In this document: positions 16,873 to 25,902 of the stretch, piece by piece
Layout of the letters: each line of letters begins with the position of its first letter
How positions within the stretch are numbered: position 1 is the stretch's first letter
Source: Bradyrhizobium sp. ARR65
GTDB lineage: Bacteria > Pseudomonadota > Alphaproteobacteria > Rhizobiales > Xanthobacteraceae
DNA: 64,000 bases
Direction of reading: 5' to 3'
NCBI RefSeq assembly: GCF_000472385.1
Contig: NZ_AWZU01000018.1
Location: 62,260-126,259 of the forward strand
Translations under genes and position numbers: made by a program
Notes under the pieces: generated by a model
The model's input: only the letters and a program-made list of their open reading frames with translations
What the model was told of the DNA's origin: nothing
The model's database searches: none

Positions 16873-18555
16873 ATGTTCAACGGCCGCGCACGTGGAGCGG
16901 AGCTGGCGAAATCGCTGGCGCTGGAGTCCATCACCGCCAATGTCATGATCGCGGATGCCAACCTGAACATCGTCCATGTGAACCGCGCCTTGACGCAGTT
17001 GTTCGCACGAGCGGAGGCCGACATCCGCAAGGACCTTCCAGGCTTTTCGGCGACGAAGCTGGTCGGTAGCAACATCGATATTTTCCACAAGCGTTCCGAG
17101 CGCCAGCGCGAATTGCTCGGCTCTCTGAAAGAGCAGCACCGCGCCATCATCGAGATAGGCGGCCGCAGCTTCGATCTCGTGGCGACGCCCCTGCGCGACG
17201 GGCAGGGAAAGCCCGTTGGTGTTGCGGTCGAATGGAGCGACGCGTCGGTAAGGCTGCAAAACCTCGAACTGGCCGCGGAAGTCGCGGCGGCCGGCAAGGT
17301 TCAGGCCGTCATCGAGTTCAACATGGACGGCAAAGTCATCACCGCCAACGAGAACTTCCTGCGCGTGATGGGCTACACGCTCGCCGAGATCAAGGGCAAG
17401 CATCACAGCATGTTCGTGGCGCCCTCCTATCGCGACAGCGTGGCCTATCGCGACTTCTGGGCGAAGCTCAATCGCGGCGAATATGATGCGGCCGAATACA
17501 AGCGCATCGGCAAAGGCGGCAAGGAAGTCTGGATTCTGGCCTCGTACAATCCGCTGCTCGACCAGAACGGCAAGCCCTTCAAAGTCGTCAAATTCGCAAC
17601 CGACGTGACCGCGACCAAGCTGCGCAATGCCGATCTCGCCGGCCAGATCGCAGCGATCGACAAGTCGCAGGCGGTGATCGAGTTCAACATGGACGGTACG
17701 ATCATCACGGCCAACGAGAATTTCTGCAAGGCGCTTGGCTATTCGCTGTCGGACATCAAGGGGCGCCATCACAGCATGTTCGTCGACCCGGCCGATCGGG
17801 ACAGCGCCGGCTATCGCGAGTTCTGGGCCAAGCTGAACCGCGGTGAATTCCAATCCGGCGAGTTCAAGCGGATCGGCAGGGGCGGCAGGGACATCTGGAT
17901 TCAGGCGACATACAACCCGATCCTTGACCTGAACGGCAAGCCGTTCAAGGTCGTCAAATATGCCGCCGAGACCACGGCCCAGGTGATCGCGCGCCTGCAG
18001 GGCGAAAAGGTCAGCGGCATGATGGACCAGGTCGCGGCGGGCGCGGAGGAACTGAACACCTCGGTGCGCGAAATCTCCGAGGCCATGACCAAGTCCAAGG
18101 ATACGGCCGCAACCGCAGTCGACCGGGTCGAGGTGGCCGACCAGCAGGCGCAGCGGCTCTCGGCCGCGGCGGAGTCGATGCGCAGCATCGTGCAGTTGAT
18201 CGGCGACATTACGGGGCAGATCAACCTGCTTGCGCTCAACGCCACCATCGAATCGGCGCGCGCCGGCGAGGCCGGCCGCGGCTTTGCCGTGGTTGCCGCC
18301 GAGGTCAAGAACCTCGCCAACCAGGCCAAGCAGGCCACCGACAAGATCGATCAGGAGATCGGCAATTTGAACGGGATTTCCGGCGACGTCGTCGGCGCCC
18401 TGGTTTCGATCAAGAAGGCGATCCAGGACGTCGCGGAATATGTGAATTCGACGGCGGCCGCGGTCGAGGAGCAAAGCGCCGTCACCAGCGAAATGTCGAC
18501 CAATATGCAGCGCGCCGCCGCGGAAGCCGCCGCGATCGGGCGCAGGCTGGCGTAG
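16873..18555 (+). CDS. Soluble PAS-domain methyl-accepting chemotaxis protein
   Basis: 560 residues from MFNGRARGAELAKSLALES, preceded by GAGGAGA, a strong ribosome-binding site; an earlier in-frame ATG at 16768 lacks one. No membrane segment or HAMP domain is visible. One divergent PAS (about 10-125) is followed by two closely similar PAS domains in tandem (about 145-245 and 265-370; both contain AVIEFNMDG, ITANENF, HHSMFV, FWAKLNRGE and NGKPFKVVK). The C-terminal receptor signalling hairpin contains INLLALNATIESARAGEAGR and GFAVVAAEVKNLA. Probably a cytosolic redox or ligand sensor acting through CheA/CheW. It sits between the nfu and tsaB genes on the opposite strand. Confidence 0.9.
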   Translation: MFNGRARGAELAKSLALESITANVMIADANLNIVHVNRALTQLFARAEADIRKDLPGFSATKLVGSNIDIFHKRSERQRELLGSLKEQHRAIIEIGGRSFDLVATPLRDGQGKPVGVAVEWSDASVRLQNLELAAEVAAAGKVQAVIEFNMDGKVITANENFLRVMGYTLAEIKGKHHSMFVAPSYRDSVAYRDFWAKLNRGEYDAAEYKRIGKGGKEVWILASYNPLLDQNGKPFKVVKFATDVTATKLRNADLAGQIAAIDKSQAVIEFNMDGTIITANENFCKALGYSLSDIKGRHHSMFVDPADRDSAGYREFWAKLNRGEFQSGEFKRIGRGGRDIWIQATYNPILDLNGKPFKVVKYAAETTAQVIARLQGEKVSGMMDQVAAGAEELNTSVREISEAMTKSKDTAATAVDRVEVADQQAQRLSAAAESMRSIVQLIGDITGQINLLALNATIESARAGEAGRGFAVVAAEVKNLANQAKQATDKIDQEIGNLNGISGDVVGALVSIKKAIQDVAEYVNSTAAAVEEQSAVTSEMSTNMQRAAAEAAAIGRRLA

Positions 18556-18564
18556 GATCTAAAT

Positions 18565-18664
18565 CGTCATTCCGGAGCGGTGCGAAGGACCGAACTCAGA
18601 TGTGCAATCGCACATCTGAGAAACTCGAGATCCCGGTTCGATGCTTCGCACCGCCCTGGGGGAC
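18565..18664. repeat. Composite palindromic repeat with CTCAGATGTGC hairpin
   Basis: Begins CGTCATTCCGGAGCGGTGCG and ends GCACCGCCCTGGGGGACC; the centre CTCAGATGTGC-AATC-GCACATCTGAG is a perfect 11-bp hairpin. A second copy lies at 53248-53352. Located between the convergent chemoreceptor and nfu genes; may end transcripts from both sides. Confidence 0.75.
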
Positions 18665-18692
18665 CGTGTGCGTCGCGGTGCGACGCCCGCGG

Positions 18693-19262
18693 TCACATCG
18701 GCCGGACTTCGACCACGTCGGGAACGAAGTGCCTCAGCAGGTTCTGGATGCCGTGCTGGAGGGTTGCGGTTGACGACGGGCAGCCCGAACAGGCGCCCTT
18801 CATGTTGAGATAGACGATACCGTCCTTGAAGCCGCGGAAGGTGATGTCGCCGCCATCATTGGCGACCGCCGGCCGCACCCGGGTTTCGATCAGATCCTTG
18901 ATCATCTCGACGGTCTCGGCGTCCTCCTCATTAAAGAACTCGCCATCGTCATCAAGCGTCGCATCGCTGCCTGCGCTACCGTCAGCGAGCAGCGGCTCGC
19001 CCGACATGTAATGTTCCATGATGGCGCCGAGGATGGCAGGCTTCAAATGCTGCCAATCGCTGCCCTCCTTGGTCACGGTGATGAAGTCCGAGCCGAAAAA
19101 TACGCTGGTGACGCTGGGCACGTCGAACAAGCGAGCGGCGAGCGGCGAGCGCGCGGCGGCCTCGCGGCTCAAAAATTCCATGGTGCCGGCATCGAGCACT
19201 ATGCGGCCGGGAATGAATTTGAGGGTGGCGGGATTGGGGGTCGCTTCGGTCTGAATGAACAT
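18693..19262 (-). CDS. NifU family Fe-S scaffold/carrier protein (Nfu)
   Basis: 189 residues. The N-terminal Nfu_N domain (MFIQTEATPNPATLKFIPGR; SVFFGSDFITVTK) is joined to the NifU C-terminal domain, with the cluster-binding CxxC at C158 and C161 (GACSGCPSS) and the preceding VANDGGDITF. This is the alphaproteobacterial/mitochondrial NFU1 type that delivers 4Fe-4S clusters to target enzymes. The ATG at 19260-19262 has GGAGAAAATC just upstream. Follows the universal stress protein gene on the same strand by 105 bases. Confidence 0.95.
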   Translation of the reverse strand: MFIQTEATPNPATLKFIPGRIVLDAGTMEFLSREAAARSPLAARLFDVPSVTSVFFGSDFITVTKEGSDWQHLKPAILGAIMEHYMSGEPLLADGSAGSDATLDDDGEFFNEEDAETVEMIKDLIETRVRPAVANDGGDITFRGFKDGIVYLNMKGACSGCPSSTATLQHGIQNLLRHFVPDVVEVRPM

Positions 19263-19367
19263 GATTTTCTCCGGCGTCGCCGGTTCAAGGCCGGCGCGTG
19301 GGGACTGTCTAGCAGATGGCGACGGTAAATGCACGATCAAGGGCCTGAAACGGCGGGTTCCCCCCTT

Positions 19368-19862
19368 TTAGGACAGGGCATCAAGATCGCCGTCGCTCAG
19401 GTCGCCGGGTACGATCACCAGGGGAATCGGAAACGAGGCGACCGTCCTCGTCAGCATGGCGGTGAGCGGACCGGGCCCTTCGGCGCCGGGATTGGCGGCC
19501 AGCACCAACATCGCGATGTCGACATCCTGTTCGATGACGTCGAGAATCTGCTCGGCCGGATCGCCTTCGCGGATCACGCGTTCCGCCGTGATCGCGGCGA
19601 TGCCGTTGGCGCGTCCGGCGGCACGGTCGAGGGCGGCATTCGCGTTCTCATGCGCCTCCGCGCGCATGATATCGGCGACCCCAAGCCATTGCTGGTTCTG
19701 GTCCTCGGTCTCAATGAGGCGCAGCATCACAACGCCGCCGCCGACCCGCCTGGCCCAGCGGCTGGCGTAATAGACCGCGCGGTCCCATTCAGCGCTATCG
19801 TCGACAATGACCAGGCATTTCGGCTTGTGACCCGCCTGGTAGCTTCGTCGCTGGGTGGTCAT
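19368..19862 (-). CDS. Universal stress protein family protein
   Basis: 164 residues. Opens KCLVIVDDSAEWDRAVYYAS and ends LTRTVASFPIPLVIVPGDL, with the central MLVLAANPGAEGPGPL; this matches the UspA alpha/beta fold and a variant of its ATP-loop (G-x2-G-x9-G-S/T). Role usually stress survival; target unknown. Start ATG 19860-19862. It lies in the conserved murJ-trpS-usp-nfu order. The gap to trpS contains a perfect hairpin at 19955-19977. Confidence 0.88.
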   Translation of the reverse strand: MTTQRRSYQAGHKPKCLVIVDDSAEWDRAVYYASRWARRVGGGVVMLRLIETEDQNQQWLGVADIMRAEAHENANAALDRAAGRANGIAAITAERVIREGDPAEQILDVIEQDVDIAMLVLAANPGAEGPGPLTAMLTRTVASFPIPLVIVPGDLSDGDLDALS

Positions 19863-19954
19863 GCATGTCCCGGCAATGCATCTTAACCGAGCAGCATGCT
19901 GCCACATCCCCTCCCGCCTGGGGAGAGGGAAGAGGCGTCAGCAAGGCTTGCCAC

Positions 19955-19977
19955 TTGCGCCGCGTTACGCGGCGCAA
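19955..19977. other. Perfect stem-loop after trpS
   Basis: TTGCGCCGCG-TTA-CGCGGCGCAA: 10-bp arms and a 3-base loop, five bases past the trpS stop codon on the minus strand. No T-run follows, so if it ends transcription it is not a classical intrinsic terminator. It could instead protect the trpS mRNA 3' end. Confidence 0.5.
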
Positions 19978-19981
19978 CACT

Positions 19982-21034
<1,053 letters not shown>

Positions 21035-21079
21035 GGCTAGCTTCCTGCTGTTTCGGGCCGTCGTTTGCCACGAGAAGCG

Positions 21080-22639
21080 TCAGCTACGCAAGTCGCGCGG
21101 CTTGCCGCTCTTGATAGCGTTGACCGCCGCGCGCCAGCCGGCGACGCCGAAAAGTCCGAGCAAGAGGAGGTAAATTGCAAGGCCCGCGGCAATCGCCAGA
21201 ATGATCGACATTGCGTGGGCCAGGCCATGCGCGGGTGCGCCCAGCACCGACAGACGCGCCGCAAGCCACAATAGTCCGGCCATGATGAAGGCCGCTGCCG
21301 CGATTCGCCCCAGACGTTGCCGCGTCGCCGCCGCCAGCGAAAAGCCGAATGCCGCCACGCCGCTTCGGGCCAATGCACCTGCATTGCTCCAGGCGCCAAG
21401 GGCGACCCCGGCGGCAATGCCGCCTGCGCCGAGCAGGCGGTCGAAGATGAAGGCCGCAATGATCGCGACGACCAAGCCGATGAGGCTTGCCCTGAGCGGC
21501 GTAGCCGTATCCTCGCGCGCGAAGAACGCAGGCGCCAGCGCCTTCGTGAGCACGTGCGCCGGCAAGGCCAGCGCAAGCCAGACCAGCACTTGCGCGGTCG
21601 CATTCGTGTCCTGCGCCGTGAACGCGCCGTGCTCGAACAAGAGCCGTACGATCGGCTCGCTCAGGACGATCAGTCCGAGCGTCGCCGGCAGCGCCAGTCC
21701 CGCAGCCAGTTCCAGCGCATGCGACTGCGCCTGCGCAATCGCGCTTTCATCGCCGCTGCGGACGCTGCGGGTCAGCTCGCTGATCAGCACGGTGCCCATC
21801 GCGACACCGACAATGCCGAGCGGCAGCTCGATGAGGCGGTTGGCGAAATAGAGCCAGGATACTGCCGAGGGTGAGGATGAGGCGATGATGGCGCCGCCGA
21901 CCATCAGGAGCTGCGGCGCGGAGTTGGCAATCATGCCGGGAACGGCACGCGCGAAGAAGCCGCGCGTCTGCGCGTCAAGCGAGACCCGCAGCGGCCTCGC
22001 GATGCGGCTGTCCGTCCGTCGCGAAACCAGTATCAGCAATTGCAGAAGGCCGGCGACGCCCACCGTCGTGGCGAGCGTCAGCGCCACGAAACCGGCGTCC
22101 TCTTTGGCGAAGATGAGAGCGATCATCACCGCGATCAGCGCGATGTTGAACAGGAGCGGCGAGAAGGCCGTCAGCGCGAAGCGCGATTGCGCGGAAAACA
22201 ACGCTAGCATCACGGTCGAGGGGCCTGCGAACGCAACGTAAGGCAGCATCAGCCGTGCGTCATCGACGGCGAGCCGCAGCGTCTCCCGGCCGGCGAAACC
22301 GGGAGCCAGTGCGCTAAGGACGAACGGCATGAGAAAGCCCATCAGCGCCGTCGCGACGATCAGGACGGTGCTGACGGTCGCGAGCACCTTGCCGGCGAAT
22401 GCCGCCGCGGCCGCCTCCCCCTTGCTCTCGCGCAGCCGCAGCCAGGCCGGAACCAGCGCGGCATTCAACGCGCCCTCGGTCAGCAGCCGCCTGACCACGT
22501 TGATCAATTGAAACGCGAGCAGAAAGGCATCGGCGATCGCGCCGGTGCCCAGCAATGCGGCAATCATGGAGTCGCGCACAAAGCCGAGCAGGCGCGAGGC
22601 CAGCGTTCCCGTCGAGACCGTGAGGAAAGAGCGGATCAT
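21080..22639 (-). CDS. murJ: Lipid II flippase MurJ (MviN)
   Basis: 519 residues. Integral membrane flippase of peptidoglycan precursors, MOP superfamily. Begins MIRSFLTVSTGTLASRLLGF followed by VRDSMIAALLGTGAIADAFL, the typical N-terminus, with about 14 hydrophobic segments (e.g. IIAAFIFDRLLGAGGIAAGV). The start ATG (22637-22639) was chosen because the upstream in-frame extension has no family similarity. First gene of the murJ-trpS pair, divergent from the adenosine kinase gene with 141 bases between. Confidence 0.96.
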   Translation of the reverse strand: MIRSFLTVSTGTLASRLLGFVRDSMIAALLGTGAIADAFLLAFQLINVVRRLLTEGALNAALVPAWLRLRESKGEAAAAAFAGKVLATVSTVLIVATALMGFLMPFVLSALAPGFAGRETLRLAVDDARLMLPYVAFAGPSTVMLALFSAQSRFALTAFSPLLFNIALIAVMIALIFAKEDAGFVALTLATTVGVAGLLQLLILVSRRTDSRIARPLRVSLDAQTRGFFARAVPGMIANSAPQLLMVGGAIIASSSPSAVSWLYFANRLIELPLGIVGVAMGTVLISELTRSVRSGDESAIAQAQSHALELAAGLALPATLGLIVLSEPIVRLLFEHGAFTAQDTNATAQVLVWLALALPAHVLTKALAPAFFAREDTATPLRASLIGLVVAIIAAFIFDRLLGAGGIAAGVALGAWSNAGALARSGVAAFGFSLAAATRQRLGRIAAAAFIMAGLLWLAARLSVLGAPAHGLAHAMSIILAIAAGLAIYLLLLGLFGVAGWRAAVNAIKSGKPRDLRS

Positions 22640-22780
22640 GCGTTTCTCGAGAACGGAACCGTGGCTTGCTCCTGCGGGGGCGGGCATGATAGGCCGCGCG
22701 ACAGGATTAACCTGCATTCTCGCCGCCTGGAAACCGGATTCTGGGCTTAACCGCAATTGCCGTAACAGGACCCCGACCGA

Positions 22781-23782
22781 ATGACTGACGCGAAATATGA
22801 TGTTCTCGCCATCGGCAATGCGATTTTTGATGTGCTGGTGCGGACCGACGAGGCCTTTTTGAGCCGCCACGGAATGACCAAAGGCAGCATGGCCCTGATC
22901 GACGAGGCGCGCGCGACCGCGATCTACCGCGACATGGGACCCGCGACCGAAATGTCCGGCGGATCGGCCGCCAACACCATCGTCGGCCTCGCAAGCCTGG
23001 GGGCACGCGCGGCCTACGTCGGCAAGGTCAAAGACGACCAGATCGGAGCGCTCTATACCCATGACATCCGCGCCGCCGGTGTTGCATTCGAGACCAAGCC
23101 CGCAGCGGATGGCCCGGCGACCGGCTGCTCCTACATCCTGGTGACCGGTGACGGCGAGCGCACCATGAATACCTATCTCGGCGCGGCGCAGCACTTGACG
23201 CCGGCCGATATCGATCCCGCGCAGGTCGCCGCGGCGCGCATCGTCTATCTCGAAGGCTATTTGTGGGATCCGAAAGACGCCAAGGAGGCCTTCGTAAAGG
23301 CCTCCCAGATTGCCCATGAAGCGGACCGGCAAGTGGCGCTGACACTATCGGACTCCTTTTGCGTCGATCGTTATCGCGATGAGTTCCTGGATCTGATGCG
23401 CAAGGGCACGGTCGACCTCGTCTTTGCCAACGAAGCCGAGCTGCGCTCGCTCTACTTGACGTCGGACTTCGATACCGCGCTCAAGCAGTTGCGCCTCGAT
23501 GCGAAACTCGGCGTCGTCACGCGCAGCGAGAGGGGTTGCGTGGTGGCCTCAAACGAAAGCGTGGTCGCGGTACCGGCGTTCCCGGTCAAGACGATCGTCG
23601 ATACCACCGGCGCCGGCGATCTCTTCGCCGCCGGCTTCCTGTTCGGCCTGGTGCGCGGGGCGGGTTACGAGAATGCCGGCCGGCTCGGCGCGCTCGCGGC
23701 CGCCGAGGTGATTCAGCACATCGGCGCGCGGCCGCAGGTGTCGCTGAAGGAATTGGCGCAGCAGAACGGGCTGCCGGTCTAA
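22781..23782 (+). CDS. Adenosine kinase-like PfkB family sugar/nucleoside kinase
   Basis: 333 residues. Ribokinase fold: KYDVLAIGNAIFDVLVRTDE at the start, MSGGSAANTIVGLASLGARA (PfkB signature 1 region), and VDTTGAGDLFAAGFLFGLV (signature 2 with catalytic Asp). Closest to the alphaproteobacterial adenosine kinase group, which phosphorylates adenosine with ATP; a related purine nucleoside or sugar is possible. AGGA lies about 10 bases before the ATG. Single-gene unit followed by a palindromic repeat. Confidence 0.88.
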   Translation: MTDAKYDVLAIGNAIFDVLVRTDEAFLSRHGMTKGSMALIDEARATAIYRDMGPATEMSGGSAANTIVGLASLGARAAYVGKVKDDQIGALYTHDIRAAGVAFETKPAADGPATGCSYILVTGDGERTMNTYLGAAQHLTPADIDPAQVAAARIVYLEGYLWDPKDAKEAFVKASQIAHEADRQVALTLSDSFCVDRYRDEFLDLMRKGTVDLVFANEAELRSLYLTSDFDTALKQLRLDAKLGVVTRSERGCVVASNESVVAVPAFPVKTIVDTTGAGDLFAAGFLFGLVRGAGYENAGRLGALAAAEVIQHIGARPQVSLKELAQQNGLPV

Positions 23783-23814
23783 GAGCGGACCATTCCATTC
23801 ACCGCTCTCTCAGC

Positions 23815-23903
23815 CCGTCATGCCCGGGCTTGACCCGGGCGTCCACGTCTTTGTTCGCCTGATCGGCAGCTCGAGGATGGCCGGGACGAGCCCGGCCATG
23901 ACG
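23815..23903. repeat. Palindromic element with GTCATGCCCGGGCTTGACC ends
   Basis: Left end CGTCATGCCCGGGCTTGACC; right end GGGACGAGCCCGGCCATGAC; about 45 bases between with no gene. The termini resemble those around the GIY-YIG gene at 46164-46473 and the element at 56349-56473. Lies between convergent genes. Confidence 0.7.
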
Positions 23904-23925
23904 AGAACGGAGAAGTTGGCAACTC

Positions 23926-25119
23926 TCACGCCGCCTTCTTGCCGCCGGCGGCATCGAGACCATCATAGATGCCGCGTTCGAACCCGGCGAAGGCCTCCAG
24001 GCATTTTTGATCGGCAAACGGCAACATCTGCATCAGAATCACGCCGGCGATATCGCGCGCCGGATCGATCCAGAAATATGTGTTGGCGAGCCCGGCCCAG
24101 GCGAGGCTGCCGGGGCTGCGTCCCTCCGGCGTCTGCGCGGTGTTGATCAGGAAGCTCAAACCCCACTTCTTGACCATCTCGGGGTAGAGATCGACATCAT
24201 TGGTGTAAATCGGGGCTGCCGTACTCATCTTCGTGACCACGAGGTCGCCGATATTGTTCTGCGCCATCAACGCGACCGTCTCCGGTTTGAGCAGTTGATT
24301 GCCGTTACCGCTGCCCTCGTTCAGGATCATCTGACAGAATTTGATGTAATCGCCCGCGGTCGAGTAGAGCCCGCCGCCGCCCATGTGGAATTCCGGATCC
24401 TGCTCCAGTTCGAACGGCATCGGCGCGAGCACGCCATCGGCCCCACGGGCATGCATCCCGACCAGCCGCCGGCGCATGTCGTCGGTGATTTTGAATCCGG
24501 TGTCGCTCATGCCGAGCGGCGCGAACAGATTGTCACGCAAATAGGCGTCGAGCCGCATGCCCGATACGGCTTCGACCGCCTTGCCGACGAAGTCGATGTT
24601 CGTGCCGTATTCCCAGCGTGAGCCGGGATCGGTCATGATGGGAGTCTTCAGCGCATCGTCCTTGCAGGTGATGATGCCGGGAACACCGGTCTTCTCCAGA
24701 TATTTCCCCATGTCGCCGTTCCACATGTCGTAGCAGAAGCCGGCGGTGTGGGTCATGAGGTGGCGCAGCGTGATCGGCCGCTCGGCCGGACGCAGTCTCG
24801 GTTCGCCTTGCGCGTCAAACCCTTCGAGCACCATGGGCGAGGCGAGATCGGGCAGCACCTTTCCGATCGGCTCGTCAAGCGCGAGCTTTTCTTGCTCGAC
24901 GAGCTGCATCGCGCCGGCAGTAGTCACCGCTTTCGTCATCGACGCGATCCAGAACACACTGTCGATCGTCATCGGGTCGTCCTTGGCGAGGTCACGTTTG
25001 CCAAATGCGCCCTGATAGATCACCTCGTCCCCGCTCGCGGCCATCGCGACCACGCCGGGAATTTCTTTTGCGTCGCATTTTTGACGCAGGACCTCGTCGA
25101 TCTGAACGTCGCTCTGCAT
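23926..25119 (-). CDS. Serine hydrolase, class C beta-lactamase-like / family VIII esterase
   Basis: 397 residues. The S-x-x-K nucleophile motif is in FWIASMTKAVTTAGAM, the Tyr-containing motif in SRWEYGTNIDF, and a WAG-type third motif in SLAWAGLANTYFW. These fit PF00144 esterases and beta-lactamase relatives. No signal peptide, so probably a cytosolic esterase; substrate unknown. The ATG at 25117-25119 is preceded by GGGAGGATCCCCT, a strong ribosome-binding site. Confidence 0.88.
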   Translation of the reverse strand: MQSDVQIDEVLRQKCDAKEIPGVVAMAASGDEVIYQGAFGKRDLAKDDPMTIDSVFWIASMTKAVTTAGAMQLVEQEKLALDEPIGKVLPDLASPMVLEGFDAQGEPRLRPAERPITLRHLMTHTAGFCYDMWNGDMGKYLEKTGVPGIITCKDDALKTPIMTDPGSRWEYGTNIDFVGKAVEAVSGMRLDAYLRDNLFAPLGMSDTGFKITDDMRRRLVGMHARGADGVLAPMPFELEQDPEFHMGGGGLYSTAGDYIKFCQMILNEGSGNGNQLLKPETVALMAQNNIGDLVVTKMSTAAPIYTNDVDLYPEMVKKWGLSFLINTAQTPEGRSPGSLAWAGLANTYFWIDPARDIAGVILMQMLPFADQKCLEAFAGFERGIYDGLDAAGGKKAA

Positions 25120-25459
25120 AGGGGATCCTCCCGTTAACCTTATCGGCGGGATGATCTTCCTCTCGGGCGCTTCGTCCCGCAAGTAACGCTTTCTTTGCAC
25201 CGCACGGGTCGCAATCTCGTGATTGGGGTCGCGTCCTTGGAGTGGCAAAAAGGGGACTATTGGTAATTGTGCAACAATTTGCCGGGGAAAGCCGGCGTCG
25301 CAGCGATGAGCTGCGTTGCATCGGCGATATGCTCCTTTGGTACTGTCGCTGAAACTATTTTCGCAGTAACGCGTTCGCACCGCAGCTAAATCGACGCCGA
25401 CGGGCGACAAGTTTTTAATTCAAACATTGGCGGCCGCCGCCGGCCGCGAGGGGGCGATA
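25120..25459. other. Intergenic region, nothing firm
   Basis: 340 bases between the divergent esterase and small hypothetical genes. It must hold both promoters, but I see no clear -35/-10 pair, no RNA gene and no repeat of the families seen elsewhere. The part near 25240-25280 and 25405-25430 is AT-richer. Confidence 0.5.
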
Positions 25460-25780
25460 ATGATCTCGACCTGGAGCGAATGGAAGCGCTATCCCCGGCC
25501 AGGGCGTGGCGAGAATTTGGAAGCACCAATCTCGCCGGGCATTTACGAGGTTCGTTACGCCGCAACCGGCGCGCTGCATTCCTTCGGCGCGGTCGACAAC
25601 GTTGCGCAGGCCCTGGCGCTGTTGCCGGTGGGCGGCAAGTCCTGGTTCGGCCGCCGTGACCCTGCCGAGCTGCCCGACCTCGAATACCGCACCTGCGCCA
25701 CCTCGACGAAGGCGGACGCCAAGGCCGCCGCGGAACGTATGATCGGCCGGCGCGAAACCTATTTGAGCGGCGCCGCCTGA
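25460..25780 (+). CDS. Conserved hypothetical protein, 106 aa
   Basis: Begins MISTWSEWKRYPRPGRGENL and contains PGIYEVRYAATGALHSFGAV, then LPVGGKSWFGRRDPAELPDL and EYRTCATSTKADAKAAAERM. Despite the GIY start of one segment it is not a GIY-YIG nuclease: the YIG strand and the Arg/Glu pattern are missing. It looks like a small soluble alphaproteobacterial family, but I cannot assign a function. The ATG at 25460 follows GAGGGGGCG. It lies 122 bases before the dehydrogenase gene on the same strand. Confidence 0.7.
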   Translation: MISTWSEWKRYPRPGRGENLEAPISPGIYEVRYAATGALHSFGAVDNVAQALALLPVGGKSWFGRRDPAELPDLEYRTCATSTKADAKAAAERMIGRRETYLSGAA

Positions 25781-25902
25781 CCGGCCGCTTGGGTGCAGCC
25801 TTGAATGCAGCTTGAAGCAGCCGCGCGTCCTCGGGAGGTCGCGCCTGCCTGAGTTTCCGCCTATATTCAGCGTCAATTCCAGAAAATCCGAGGAGCAACG
25901 CC

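Noticed and set aside
16747..18474. 575-codon minus-strand frame opposite the chemoreceptor gene
   Set aside because: Mirror frame rich in Arg, Asp, Leu and His with no family features; the plus-strand PAS/MCP protein is clear.
25460..25780. GIY-YIG nuclease suggested by PGIYEV
   Set aside because: The second YIG strand, the Arg helix and the catalytic Glu are missing.
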